From contig NZ_FOQI01000014.1 in NCBI RefSeq assembly GCF_900113705.1, positions 1 to 64,000 on the forward strand: a stretch of 64,000 nucleotides of DNA, in the 5' to 3' direction. Positions 1 to 9,276 of this stretch are shown piece after piece. The DNA comes from Collimonas sp. OK307. Its GTDB lineage: Bacteria > Pseudomonadota > Gammaproteobacteria > Burkholderiales > Burkholderiaceae_D. A program made the translations under genes and the position numbers. The first letter of the stretch is position 1; each line of letters starts with the position of its first letter. Below the pieces are notes generated by a model. The model saw only the letters and a program-made list of their open reading frames with translations, made no database searches and was not told where the DNA came from.

Positions 1-2876
1 ACCGGTAAGTTAGATAACGTGAGCGAGCCAGAAGTGGCTGCCCCATTGCTGTTTATCCAGGTGTAATTCAGCTGCGTACCATCCGGTTTGTACACAGTAA
101 AGTAAGTGCTCCCTGGGAAGGTATCGCCACCTACGGACAGATTGATGGTTTGTCCGACCGTACCAGCGAACGTGTAGCTGGCTGCTTGTCCCACCCGCGT
201 CGGACTGAAGTTCAGGGCAGCACCATTGGCGGTCAGGCTACCCGTTGCGTCCGAGCTGACTAACAGATTGAACGCCGCCGCATTGTTCCCTGAATTCACC
301 TGCACCGAGTAGGTGCCGGTCGCTGGCAATACCGGAAACGCATAAGCATTGTCTGGACCCCAAGCATTGAAGCTAGCCAGAGTGCTGCCATCCGGCTTGT
401 TTATCGTGACGGAGATGTAGCCACCCGCTGGGGTCGTGCTGATGCCCGCTAAACCCAACCCCAGGCTTTGACCGGCATTGCCGCTGAAGCTAAACAATCC
501 GTTGCGTCCAGCCGTTAGATTCACAGCCGTCGCAGCGCCATCGACGGTCAGCGCAACGGGTCCATTCAAAGCCACAGAGACGCTGCCGAGGCTACCTGCC
601 GGTGTCACCCTTACTGTGTAGGTGCCCGTAACCGGAAAATTGGACAACGACAGCGAGCCCGAGGTGCCCGCCCCGCTGCCGTAATACACAAAATTGGACG
701 TCAGTGTTGTGCCGTCCGGTTTGTACACAGTAAAGTAGGTGTAACCTGGGAAAGTATCACCCGCCATGGACAGATTTGCGCTCTGTCCAACGGTACCGGC
801 GAACGTGTAGCTAGCCGCTTGTCCCACCCGCGTCGGACTGAAGTTCAAGGCGGCGCCATTAGCAATCAAGCTACCCGTCACGTCCGAACTGACCAACAGA
901 TTGAACGTCACCGTGCTGTTCCCTGGATCCACCAACACCGAGTAAGTGCCGGTAACCGATAACAACGGCAGCGCGTAGGCGTAGTCCGGACCCGAAACAT
1001 TGAAACTACCGAGAGTGCTGCCGTCCGGTTTGTTAATCGTGACAGTGATGATGGTGCTGGCCGGGGGCGTGTTGATGCCCGCTAAACCTAGTCCCAAGCT
1101 TTGACCGGCATTGCCGGTGAAAGTGTAGCGCCCATGCTGCCCTGCCATGAGACTAACTGCTGTCGCACTTCCATCGACCGTCAGCGTACCAGTGACTTCT
1201 GCCCTAAGTGCTATCGTCAGTTCACCACCGATGCCCCCTGTTGGAATTACCCTTACCAAATATGTACCCGTGGTCGGTAACGTGGTCAACGTCTGTTCGC
1301 CCCAACTGGCCACTCCACTGTTGTGGGTTACGGAACCGCTATTCAGCTGCGTGCCGTCCGGTTTATACACATAGAAGCCGGTATCTCGGGGGAAGGTGAC
1401 GCCGTTCAAGTAGAGGCTCAGATTTTGCCCCGTAGTACCACTAAATGAGTAACTAACCGCTTGCCCGATCCTTGTCGGACTGAAGTTCAGGGCGGGGCCA
1501 TTGGCAGTTAACACACCCGACAAATCTAGATTCAAAAGCACGCTCAGCGTAGTTGCTGCGGATCCCGCTGTGAGTGTCACTGTGTAAGTACCTGAGACCG
1601 GCAAGTAGGGCAATACGCACCCAGCATCCGAAGCCACTGAACACGTCACCAGTGTGGTGCCGGACGGCTGGGTAACCGTTACAGTTAGGTAGCCACCGGC
1701 CGGGGTGGTCGCAACACCTGTGAGTCCAAGTTCATAACCTTGCCCTGCTACGCCGGAAAAATTAAAACTAGTTGACTGATTCGGCGCCAAATTGATTGCA
1801 ATCGGGTTGCTGCCCGCCGGAAGCGAAGGTCCGACGGTAAACGGCGCAGCGCTAGTTACAGTGCCGTTAGTGTTCGTGACTGAAATTGGACCTGTCGTCG
1901 CTGAAGTTGGTACAACGACGGAAAGAGAGGTTGCTGTCGCGGTCGCGACAGTTGCCGCGACGCCGTTGAAATTGACTGTGTTATTGGCGGGTGTGGGATT
2001 GAATCCGCTGCCATAAATCGTTACCGTTGTTCCCGCAGGTCCGCTGCTTGGTATGAATTCCGTAATAGAAATTGCGGCGCCAGCGTGCTGTTGGCTGGCG
2101 AGAATATTGCCAACAACATCGTAGCTGTATTGACTATTAGTGCCATTAAGGGCGACAGCTTCTACGAGTCGCCCAACGGGATCGTAAATGTAGCTAATGC
2201 TTGCACCAACAATAAACGATTGCGTAACCTGCGCGGCTGCGCTGTAGCCACTGTTGCCAGCCTGATTCGCGGCAATGATACAGGTACCCGCACCAACCAA
2301 TGTGACGGTTGTGGCCGATGCCGTACACACCGAAGAGGTGGTTGACGTGAAAGCCACGACCAGCCCAGAACTCGATGTTGCGGACACGGTGAATGGCGTG
2401 TCGCCAAGGGTCTTGTTTGCCAGCGCAGCAAAAGTGATGGTTTGGCTACCTGGATTAATGACCACATTGGCAGTGACCTGCGGCGCTGCGTTGTAGTGTG
2501 TATTGCCCGCCTGATTGGCGGTGAGCATACATGTGCCGGCGCTCAGTACGTTTGCCGTGCTGCCCGCAACAGTGCAGATTGTCGTTGTGGTAGAAGCGTA
2601 CGTGACAGGGTTACCCGACCCGCCGCCTGTCGCACTGAGCGTAAAAGTCTTCCCTGTGCTGTACGTGATGGGTGTCGTCGGGGAAAAGCCGGTGATCGTT
2701 TGTGCAGTCTTTGCGCTAGCTTCCGGTGCGGCAGATAAAAATGCCAACATCAGCAGAAATGCGCCCAAGCCGACTTGCAGCTTGAGTTTTTGTCTGAACT
2801 TTTGCAGGAACATGGCAGCCAATGTCGTCGCAGTAACCACAAGCTGCGTACAAAGTTTTTTGATTTTATGCTGCAT
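1..2876 (-). CDS. large exported Ig/YD/TIG repeat surface protein, N-terminal part (runs off the left edge)
   Basis: An open frame runs leftward without a stop from an ATG at 2876 to the window edge (about 958 codons seen). The N-terminus has two hydrophobic stretches ending in A-x-A (about residues 10-57), an extended signal peptide. Next come two Ig-like modules (about 60-230) with paired Cys and the repeated phrase AGTC/ANQAGN. A YD-type segment follows (YIYDPVGRLVEA, SYDVVGNILA), as in RHS proteins. After it is an IPT/TIG domain (about 270-350) and then repeats of about 211 residues with PPC-like beta-sandwich character (KPDGT, FSPTRVGQA). Such proteins are surface or secreted, and an RHS/YD core with a C-terminal toxin or adhesin part would be expected beyond the edge. 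That is inference. Its closeness to the secretion operon makes it a possible client. Confidence 0.75.
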   Translation of the reverse strand, partial: MQHKIKKLCTQLVVTATTLAAMFLQKFRQKLKLQVGLGAFLLMLAFLSAAPEASAKTAQTITGFSPTTPITYSTGKTFTLSATGGGSGNPVTYASTTTTICTVAGSTANVLSAGTCMLTANQAGNTHYNAAPQVTANVVINPGSQTITFAALANKTLGDTPFTVSATSSSGLVVAFTSTTSSVCTASATTVTLVGAGTCIIAANQAGNSGYSAAAQVTQSFIVGASISYIYDPVGRLVEAVALNGTNSQYSYDVVGNILASQQHAGAAISITEFIPSSGPAGTTVTIYGSGFNPTPANNTVNFNGVAATVATATATSLSVVVPTSATTGPISVTNTNGTVTSAAPFTVGPSLPAGSNPIAINLAPNQSTSFNFSGVAGQGYELGLTGVATTPAGGYLTVTVTQPSGTTLVTCSVASDAGCVLPYLPVSGTYTVTLTAGSAATTLSVLLNLDLSGVLTANGPALNFSPTRIGQAVSYSFSGTTGQNLSLYLNGVTFPRDTGFYVYKPDGTQLNSGSVTHNSGVASWGEQTLTTLPTTGTYLVRVIPTGGIGGELTIALRAEVTGTLTVDGSATAVSLMAGQHGRYTFTGNAGQSLGLGLAGINTPPASTIITVTINKPDGSTLGSFNVSGPDYAYALPLLSVTGTYSVLVDPGNSTVTFNLLVSSDVTGSLIANGAALNFSPTRVGQAASYTFAGTVGQSANLSMAGDTFPGYTYFTVYKPDGTTLTSNFVYYGSGAGTSGSLSLSNFPVTGTYTVRVTPAGSLGSVSVALNGPVALTVDGAATAVNLTAGRNGLFSFSGNAGQSLGLGLAGISTTPAGGYISVTINKPDGSTLASFNAWGPDNAYAFPVLPATGTYSVQVNSGNNAAAFNLLVSSDATGSLTANGAALNFSPTRVGQAASYTFAGTVGQTINLSVGGDTFPGSTYFTVYKPDGTQLNYTWINSNGAATSGSLTLSNLP
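188..1510. repeat. long tandem coding repeats, period about 633-642 bp
   Basis: The phrase gtcccacccgcgtcggactg occurs at 188 and again at 821, and a diverged version ends near 1480. This gives a period of about 633-642 bp (about 211 residues). The first two copies are close at DNA level over tens of bases, so recent duplication or gene conversion is likely. The repeats code for the PPC-like beta modules of the surface protein and continue off the left edge. Confidence 0.8.
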
Positions 2877-2997
2877 TGCCCACCCCTTGTTTTCTATAAT
2901 TTGTTGGGTGTTGCTTGATCGGCTGTAGCTAAACCGGGTAATACAATACGCAGACTAACGAGATGAAATGGCAACGACAAAGGTTGTCTGTAGGTGG

Positions 2998-3033
2998 TTT
3001 TTAAGAGAGCCACGGACCAGCGTCTCTTAAAAA
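2998..3033 (-). terminator. hairpin with flanking T/A runs downstream of the peroxidase gene
   Basis: An 11-bp perfect stem (tttttaagaga/tctcttaaaaa) with a 14-nt loop lies about 90 bp past the peroxidase stop. Read leftward it ends in a T run, as expected for an intrinsic terminator. It is symmetric enough to act in both directions. Confidence 0.55.
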
Positions 3034-3055
3034 TCTTCGATGGAGGATCCCCTTC

Positions 3056-3079
3056 AAACAAAACAAAACAAAACAAAAC
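3056..3079. repeat. short tandem repeat (aaaac)n
   Basis: Four perfect aaaac units plus a partial one lie between the surface-protein start and the 3' end of the cytochrome peroxidase gene. It is non-coding, and no function can be seen. Such tracts can vary in copy number. Confidence 0.85.
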
Positions 3080-3124
3080 ACCTGACAGCTATTTATTCAG
3101 CATCTAGGTTGCCTGTTATATTTT

Positions 3125-4252
3125 TTATTCTTTTGTTGTGTGCAGAGTCTCAGAAAGCTGTGGTGGACTATTCAACGATTTTAAAAATTCCACCAGATCA
3201 GATTTTTCGAGAGGGGTCAGAATTAGCGGTCTCCCCGCCTCCGCACTGCGATAATAGAGTTCCAGTTCCACAGCCTCTTCCAGACTCGCAATGCTGCCAT
3301 CATGCATATAGGGTGCTGTACGCGCGACATTGCGCAAACTAGGGGTACGGAATTTACCGATATCGGCAGGCTGGAATGTCACCGCAAACCGACCAAGCGC
3401 CGCGATATCTTTATCGCTAATCACTGTCTGATCGAGATTGGCGCCGCGGTCTCTCGCCTTGATTAAATATTTTGCGATATCGGCGAGCCGAAGTTCGATT
3501 TTTTTCAGTCCAATGCTTAAACTGTGAAATTCGTTGTCGGTAAAAAGGGCATGCGTCTTTTCGATCGTGTGACAGGTCGCACATCCTGCCCTACCTCGGA
3601 ACAATGACAACCCGTTCACAGCACTTCTTGACAGTGCTGTTCGGTCACCTTGAAAAAAGTATTGGTCGAATGGCGAGTTTCCTGCCACAAGCGTACGCTC
3701 GAAGCTAGCAATGGCTTGACCGATATGCTTGGCTTCAATCCTACTGGGGGACACTTGGAATGCAGTTTGAAACGCGGAGACATACTCAGGGTCGCTGCGC
3801 AAGATTTCAATCAGTGCCTGCTGGTTATTGAGTCCATGCTCGTGCGAATTGACGAAAGGGTCAAGAGCTTGCGCGTCCAGAGAAGGCCGTCGTCCATCCC
3901 AAAATTGCGTAACGTTAAACGCAACGTTCATCAGACTTGGCGTATTCCTCGTGCCGAGCTGTCCTCCAATGCCTTTGGCTACGGGCAATCCATCTGAAAA
4001 CGCGTGTTCGGGGTGATGGCAAGACGCACAGCTTATCGAACCATCTCCACTTAAGCGTTTGTCAAAGAAGAGTTTTTGACCGAGGGCGATCTTGGCAGAA
4101 GAAAGAGGATTTTCGACAGGATTGGGAACAGGCGGCAAGCCCAATTTCATGCTGTCTTCGTGCGCTGCCAGACAAATCGGCACGCAAAGCAAGGCACCGA
4201 ACGTGATCGATAAAATTATTTGCGATAAATAATTCATATCATGCAAAACCAT
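3125..4252 (-). CDS. di-haem cytochrome c peroxidase / MauG-family protein
   Basis: 375 residues. A signal peptide covers about residues 1-30 (hydrophobic core followed by CLAAHED). Two haem c motifs follow: CASCH at about 75-79 and CATCH at about 222-226. Family landmarks include GTRNTPSLMN, FWDGR, FRTPSLRNV and PYMHDGS. These are typical of periplasmic di-haem peroxidases that reduce hydrogen peroxide with electrons from small cytochromes. Length and motif order fit the family. The ATG at 4252 has GGGGA about 7 nt upstream; an inner ATG at 4237 is possible. It is monocistronic, with a hairpin downstream. Whether the real substrate is peroxide or a protein (MauG-like) cannot be told. Confidence 0.88.
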   Translation of the reverse strand: MVLHDMNYLSQIILSITFGALLCVPICLAAHEDSMKLGLPPVPNPVENPLSSAKIALGQKLFFDKRLSGDGSISCASCHHPEHAFSDGLPVAKGIGGQLGTRNTPSLMNVAFNVTQFWDGRRPSLDAQALDPFVNSHEHGLNNQQALIEILRSDPEYVSAFQTAFQVSPSRIEAKHIGQAIASFERTLVAGNSPFDQYFFQGDRTALSRSAVNGLSLFRGRAGCATCHTIEKTHALFTDNEFHSLSIGLKKIELRLADIAKYLIKARDRGANLDQTVISDKDIAALGRFAVTFQPADIGKFRTPSLRNVARTAPYMHDGSIASLEEAVELELYYRSAEAGRPLILTPLEKSDLVEFLKSLNSPPQLSETLHTTKE

Positions 4253-4515
4253 TTGGTGTCCCCAAACGTGTGCCGCTTCAGCGCAGCCAAATCGCGCTGT
4301 CCATGGCTTGCTTTAAATTACTGGCAAAGCAATATTTCCTATTTGGAATTGATCCGAAGTATAGTATTCATTAAAAAAACTTCAAGGTTTCAATAAAGGA
4401 AATTTACAAATTAGAAAATTTTTCTTTTCCGCATCACAAAATGCTTTTCTTGTACCGATTAGCATGCTAGCCTCCCCCAGTATGTGATTAGCACGATAAC
4501 AATAGGCCAGCTGAC
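4253..4515. other. AT-rich divergent intergenic region
   Basis: About 260 bp between the leftward peroxidase gene and the rightward secretion operon. It is AT-rich (several A/T runs at 4360-4430) and must hold both promoters. No convincing operator repeat was seen. Confidence 0.5.
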
Positions 4516-4962
4516 ATGGGCAAAAAGTGCGTCAAAGAAATCCCATATTCCCCGCCGACATTTTCAGTAGGCTTCACTCTGCTCGAACTGTTGGTGGTGA
4601 TTGTCATCATCGGCTTGCTGGCCGCCTACGTGGGTCCCAAATATCTCGGGCAACTTGGCAAGTCTGAAGTCACGATCGCCAAAGCGCAGATCGGGGCTTT
4701 CGAAAAGGCCCTCGACACGTACCGTCTCGACGTCGGCCGCTACCCCACCAGTGAAGAAGGCTTGAACGCCCTACTCAACAAGCCGGCCACGGCTACCAAT
4801 TGGAACGGCCCGTACCTGAAAAAAGACGTGCCGGTCGATCCTTGGGGTAATGCCTATACCTACAAATCACCTGGCAGCAAATCAGAATTCGAGATCGTTT
4901 CTTACGGCAAGGACGGTCAGCCAGGGGGCACAGGCGAGAACGCCGATATCACTAACAACTGA
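4516..4962 (+). CDS. gspG: major pseudopilin GspG-like
   Basis: 148 residues. A short leader ends in G-F-T-L-L-E, the prepilin peptidase site with Glu at +5, followed by a hydrophobic helix (LLVVIVIIGLLAAYVGP). The C-terminal half carries the GspG signature (YRLDVGRYPT, GPYLKKDVPVDPWGNAY, SYGKDG), including the calcium-loop region of T2SS major pseudopilins. It is the first gene of the operon, 16 nt ahead of gspF. It probably forms the shaft of the short periplasmic pseudopilus. Confidence 0.92.
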   Translation: MGKKCVKEIPYSPPTFSVGFTLLELLVVIVIIGLLAAYVGPKYLGQLGKSEVTIAKAQIGAFEKALDTYRLDVGRYPTSEEGLNALLNKPATATNWNGPYLKKDVPVDPWGNAYTYKSPGSKSEFEIVSYGKDGQPGGTGENADITNN

Positions 4963-4978
4963 TTGAGATTGGCAGCAT

Positions 4979-6178
4979 ATGCAATTCGATGTTCGCGCCC
5001 TGTCGCCTGATCATTTGCTTACCTTGCTCACCGTCGATGCAGCCGATGAAAAAGATGCCCGCCGGCAAGTCGAGGCGCGCGGCTTGTTTCCTTCGGCTGT
5101 TACGCCGAAACGTGCAGCACTGCTAGGTGCGCGCAAGAACGCATCAGGACGTCGGCAATTGCCGCTGGTGATGTTCAGTCAAGAGTTACTGGCTTTGCTG
5201 CGTGCCGGCCTGTCGATCGTCGAGGGACTCGAAGCCTTGCTGGAGAAGGAAGCCAATTTAGGCGTGCGTGCAATTTTGGGCCGTCTGTTGCTTGGTCTGC
5301 GTGAGGGCAAGCGTTTTTCCAGTGTGCTTGCCGAACAGGGCGACCTGTTCCCGCCGTTATATGTCGGCATCGTCAAAGCTGCGGAAGGCACCAGCGATTT
5401 GCCGCGTTCACTTGCCCGCTATATCGACTATCAGCAAAGAATCGATAGTGTGCGCGCGAAGATAATCAGTGCGACGATCTATCCCGCCATTTTGCTGCTG
5501 GTAGGTGGTTGTGTCTCCTTCTTTTTAATCGGCTACGTTGTACCGCGCTTTGCCGAAGTGTATCAAGGCGCCGGACGTAGCCTGCCATGGATGTCGCAAA
5601 TCTTGCTGGACTGGGGCCACTTCGCCGCGACGCGCACTAAGACCCTGCTACTAGGAGCGGCCTTGTTGATGTCGACACTTACTCTCGCGTTGCGTCACGT
5701 CTTGACCAAAGGTGGCGTGGCCAAGTTGCTGGCGCGTCTGCCAGGTATTGGCGAGCGCGTGCGGATTTACGAACTGTCGCGTTTGTACCTGACCCTAGGT
5801 ATGCTGCTCGAAGGCGGAATACCTATCGTCGCGGCACTAGAAACCGTACATGGGATGGTCTCACCCGACATAAAGATCCGCCTGCAACGCGCCACCGAAA
5901 CCGTCCAATCCGGTGATCAGATTTCAACCGGGTTCGAGAGCAATGGCCTGACCACTCCTATCTCGCTGCGCATGTTGCGCGTGGGTGAACGTTCCGGCGA
6001 ACTGGGATCGATGTTGACGCAATCGGCGGCCTTCTACGATGGCGAGATCAGCCGCTGGATTGATCGTTTTACGCGCGTTTTCGAGCCGCTGCTGATGGCC
6101 GCGATCGGCGTCGTGGTGGGCGCGATCGTGGTACTGCTTTACATGCCCATTTTCGATCTGGCCGGGAGTTTTTCGTGA
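4979..6178 (+). CDS. gspF: inner-membrane platform protein GspF/PilC-like
   Basis: 399 residues with two repeated cytoplasmic T2SSF domains. The first runs about 60-170 (MFSQELLALLRAGLSIVEGLEAL), the second about 265-370 (LSRLYLTLGMLLEGGIPIVAALE). Three membrane helices lie near 165-190, 215-235 and 370-395. It anchors the ATPase and pseudopilus assembly in the inner membrane. The stop overlaps the GTG start of the ATPase gene, which suggests translational coupling. Confidence 0.92.
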   Translation: MQFDVRALSPDHLLTLLTVDAADEKDARRQVEARGLFPSAVTPKRAALLGARKNASGRRQLPLVMFSQELLALLRAGLSIVEGLEALLEKEANLGVRAILGRLLLGLREGKRFSSVLAEQGDLFPPLYVGIVKAAEGTSDLPRSLARYIDYQQRIDSVRAKIISATIYPAILLLVGGCVSFFLIGYVVPRFAEVYQGAGRSLPWMSQILLDWGHFAATRTKTLLLGAALLMSTLTLALRHVLTKGGVAKLLARLPGIGERVRIYELSRLYLTLGMLLEGGIPIVAALETVHGMVSPDIKIRLQRATETVQSGDQISTGFESNGLTTPISLRMLRVGERSGELGSMLTQSAAFYDGEISRWIDRFTRVFEPLLMAAIGVVVGAIVVLLYMPIFDLAGSFS

Positions 6179-7875
6179 GCGTCGCACTCCTACATCCGTT
6201 TGCGCTTGAGCTGGGCCTGCTGCAGCAGGCGCGCGCGCTGGCGGCGCAATCGCAACGTTCGGTGATCCTTGAACTAGAAACCTTGAGCGCCGCCGAACCA
6301 CGTCAACTGGTACAGGCAATCGCCGCCATTTTCGATCTACGCGTGCTGGAAACAGTCGAGATGTTGGCCTTGGTCCCGGCCTTTGATTTACTGCCGCTGT
6401 CACAAGCCATGCAACGTCGCTGCGCCTTGCTGCGCGATGTGCACGGCCAGCTGCTTGGCGTGATCGCCGATCCCTTCGATCCAGACCTGCAAATCTGGTT
6501 AGAATCCCAGGCTAAAATACCGAATGCGGCGCCGCTCACACTTTGCCTTGCGCTCCTGGCAGATATCCAAGCCTATTTATCCAAACAGGAAGAGTCTGCG
6601 CGGGCGGTAGACAACCTGGCGCCGACCTATGCAGAGAACCGGCGCGACGGCAAGACCGCCGCCGTGCTGTCGTTCGCCTCGGTCAGTGCCGCCGCCAGCC
6701 CCGCCGTCAGGCTTGTCAACTCTACGCTCTATGATGCGCTCAAAACCGGCGCTTCCGACATCCATCTGGAGAGCACCGCAGGCGGTCTGGCGGTCAAATA
6801 CAGGATCGATGGCGTGCTCGATCATGCTACCTCAGTGAACGGCATCGAGACGGCGGAACAGGTAATTTCGCGCCTGAAGGTATTGGCTGAACTAGATATT
6901 GCCGAGCGGCGCATCCCCCAAGACGGTAGTTTTCGCGTTGAGGCTGCCGGGCGCGAAATCGATTTGCGTGTTTCCATCATGCCGAGCATCCACGGTGAAG
7001 ATGCAGTGATCCGTATTCTCGACAAGCGCGCCATGATCGAAGCTTATGGTGCACTAACGCTGGAAGCACTTGGTTTCGACGCCTCCTCGTTAGTCAGTCT
7101 GCGTGAACTGGCAGAAGAAGCTTATGGCATGTTGCTGGTAACCGGCCCCACCGGCTCCGGTAAAACCACGACCTTATACGCTGCGCTGACTGAGATTCAC
7201 AATGGGCGCGACAAGATCATCACGATTGAAGATCCTGTCGAATATCAACTTCCAGGTATTCTCCAAATCCCCGTCAATGAAAAGAAAGGTCTGACCTTTG
7301 CGAAGGGCCTGCGCTCCATCTTGCGGCACGATCCCGACAAGATCATGGTAGGCGAAATTCGCGACCGGGAAACGGCGGAAATAGCAGTGCAATCGGCACT
7401 CACTGGCCACTTGGTATTAACCACGGTGCATGCGAATAACGTGTTTGACGTATTCGGGCGTTTCAGTCACATGGGGATAGATCCGTATGCCTTTGTATCG
7501 GCCTTGAACGGGATTTGGGCCCAACGCTTGGTGCGATTGAACTGTCCGCGTTGTGCAGCCCTGTATGTGCCTACCAACCACGACCTCGCGCGCACCAACC
7601 TTACACGCACCGAGGTAGGAGATTTTCAATTCAAGCAAGGCAAGGGCTGCGGCGACTGCCGCGGCACCGGCTACAAGAGCCGCCGCGCAATTGCCGAAAT
7701 TTTAAGCTTGAATGATGAAATCCGCGAGATGATCATTGAAAAGCGCCCTATCCGCCAAATCAAGGAAACCGCCCGGAAAAACGGTACGCGCAGCCTGCGT
7801 GAGGCTGCGCTGGAGCTGGTCAAGCGTGGCGAGACAACCCTGGATGAAATCAAGCGGGTGACCCTACATGCGTAA
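6175..7875 (+). CDS. gspE: type II secretion/type IV pilus assembly ATPase GspE/PilB-like
   Basis: 566 residues. An N-terminal T2SSE-N domain is followed by the AAA secretion ATPase. Walker A GPTGSGKT is at about 324-331, and the Asp and His boxes follow. Walker B (IMVGEIRD) is near 390. A zinc-binding CPRC...CGDC motif lies at about 457-490. It hydrolyses ATP at the cytoplasmic face to drive pseudopilus assembly. It starts with GTG at 6175, inside the gspF stop. It overlaps the next gene by 8 nt. An intact P-loop and complete length argue that it is functional. Confidence 0.93.
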   Translation: MSVALLHPFALELGLLQQARALAAQSQRSVILELETLSAAEPRQLVQAIAAIFDLRVLETVEMLALVPAFDLLPLSQAMQRRCALLRDVHGQLLGVIADPFDPDLQIWLESQAKIPNAAPLTLCLALLADIQAYLSKQEESARAVDNLAPTYAENRRDGKTAAVLSFASVSAAASPAVRLVNSTLYDALKTGASDIHLESTAGGLAVKYRIDGVLDHATSVNGIETAEQVISRLKVLAELDIAERRIPQDGSFRVEAAGREIDLRVSIMPSIHGEDAVIRILDKRAMIEAYGALTLEALGFDASSLVSLRELAEEAYGMLLVTGPTGSGKTTTLYAALTEIHNGRDKIITIEDPVEYQLPGILQIPVNEKKGLTFAKGLRSILRHDPDKIMVGEIRDRETAEIAVQSALTGHLVLTTVHANNVFDVFGRFSHMGIDPYAFVSALNGIWAQRLVRLNCPRCAALYVPTNHDLARTNLTRTEVGDFQFKQGKGCGDCRGTGYKSRRAIAEILSLNDEIREMIIEKRPIRQIKETARKNGTRSLREAALELVKRGETTLDEIKRVTLHA

Positions 7876-8728
7876 ATGGCCAACTATTCGCTTGCCGGTT
7901 GGCAGCGTACGCATCGGATTGTCGAAGACCGGTATCGCCGTGCTCCGCACAGGTGGGCGGCGGCGTACTGTCGTGCTGGCCGACCAGGCTCTAGCCGAAG
8001 CGGCGGTCAGCGTTCCAGAGCGACTGGCAACCCAATGCCGCATCATACTGAATGACAGCGCCTGCCGCGGACTGCCACTACGCGTAACGCTGGCCGACAA
8101 TTGGGCACGATTATTCGTCGTCACCCCGCCGCACAATAGCGCTCGCCTGGATGATTGCCAAGCGGCGGCGTCCATGCGTTTTCAAGCTTTATATGGCACC
8201 GTTTTGGACGAGTGGCAGCTGGAAGCCGATTGGGACGCACGGCATCCCTTTCTGGCCTGCGCCGTACCCCGTACGTTAATCTGCGCACTACAGCAGATCG
8301 CTCAGGAAAATCAATTGCACCTAGTGGACGTCGCACCGCAATTCGTTCGCATGTGGAACCGTTGGCACAAGACGTTGCGAAACGGGAGCTGGTTTGGCAT
8401 CGTACAAGACCGGACTTTGGTCCTCGCTGCGATCGCACAACAACGTTTGTGCGCAGTGCGCGCCACAGCCGTTCCGGTTGATGGTGACGCGCGCAGCTGG
8501 CTGCAGCAGCAAGTGATGCGCGAAGCCCTGCGCCTGAATTTGCCGCTACCGAAGCAGTTGCAATTGTGCGGCGATCAAGCAAGATACTGGGTCTCGGCAG
8601 ACCCGTCCGACGAAGTCTTTAATTGTTTCAATCTGGAAGATACGTCCAACATCCGTGACGATAATGCAGTAAGCAATCACGCTCTAACGCCTGAAGTAGC
8701 GCTGGCGCGCAGCGGGATGCGATCATGA
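7868..8728 (+). CDS. GspL/PilM-like cytoplasmic assembly protein
   Basis: 286 residues with no signal peptide or clear membrane helix. Its weak family features are an early GSVRIGLSKTGIAVLR stretch like the first actin-fold strand pair of PilM/GspL, and a mixed alpha/beta pattern throughout. Position is the best evidence: it lies between the ATPase and two proteins of PilN and PilO type, the usual pilM-N-O order. The start overlaps gspE by 8 nt and its end overlaps the next gene by 4 nt. It is assigned by context; the sequence itself is diverged. Confidence 0.6.
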   Translation: MRKWPTIRLPVGSVRIGLSKTGIAVLRTGGRRRTVVLADQALAEAAVSVPERLATQCRIILNDSACRGLPLRVTLADNWARLFVVTPPHNSARLDDCQAAASMRFQALYGTVLDEWQLEADWDARHPFLACAVPRTLICALQQIAQENQLHLVDVAPQFVRMWNRWHKTLRNGSWFGIVQDRTLVLAAIAQQRLCAVRATAVPVDGDARSWLQQQVMREALRLNLPLPKQLQLCGDQARYWVSADPSDEVFNCFNLEDTSNIRDDNAVSNHALTPEVALARSGMRS

Positions 8729-9276
8729 AGTCCCTGCATATAGACTTTGCACCGCGTACGCTGCGTCGCTGCATGTATCGGACTACTGCATTGACCTGGT
8801 TGTTTGGGGGTGTCGGCTTAGCGCTTTGTATCAGCGCTGGGCTGGCCGCACGCACTCTATTGAATAGCAACGCAGCCCAAGAAGCGACATTATCGCACCT
8901 CAATGCCGCCCTACAGCGACGCAACGCGCCTAAACCGCTAATAAAACAAGCAGCCATCACGGAGGAACAAGCCGGTGCCGTCAACCATGCTATCGCGCAA
9001 TTGAATCTGCCCTGGCATGACATGCTGGATGCAGTGCAAGCTGCCACGCCGAACACGATTGCCATGCTGGCATTGGAACCGGACGCCAAGCGCCGTATGC
9101 TCCAAGGCACGGCAGAAGCAAAAAACAGCGCCGACATGATCGCTTATATTGAAAACCTGAAGCGCCAGGCCTTCTTTGCGGAAGTGGTATTGACGCGACA
9201 CGAAATCAATGAGCAAGACCCCGATCGTCCCTTACGCTTCCAGTTTGAAGCAATTTGGGCAAAGGATACCTCATGA
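8725..9276 (+). CDS. PilN/GspL-C-like bitopic assembly protein
   Basis: 183 residues. A short cytoplasmic tail is followed by one membrane helix (about 24-42) and a periplasmic part with a coiled segment and a ferredoxin-like fold pattern (LPWHDMLDAVQAATPNTIAMLALEPD, then a sheet-like end). This is the PilN layout. The PilN tail normally binds PilM, here probably the preceding gene product. The ATGA overlaps at both ends point to coupled translation. Confidence 0.65.
   Translation: MKSLHIDFAPRTLRRCMYRTTALTWLFGGVGLALCISAGLAARTLLNSNAAQEATLSHLNAALQRRNAPKPLIKQAAITEEQAGAVNHAIAQLNLPWHDMLDAVQAATPNTIAMLALEPDAKRRMLQGTAEAKNSADMIAYIENLKRQAFFAEVVLTRHEINEQDPDRPLRFQFEAIWAKDTS

Noticed and set aside
3056-3079. 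Phase-variation repeat controlling the surface protein
   Set aside because: The (aaaac)n tract is about 180 bp upstream of the ATG, outside the coding region and beyond a terminator-like hairpin; no link can be shown.
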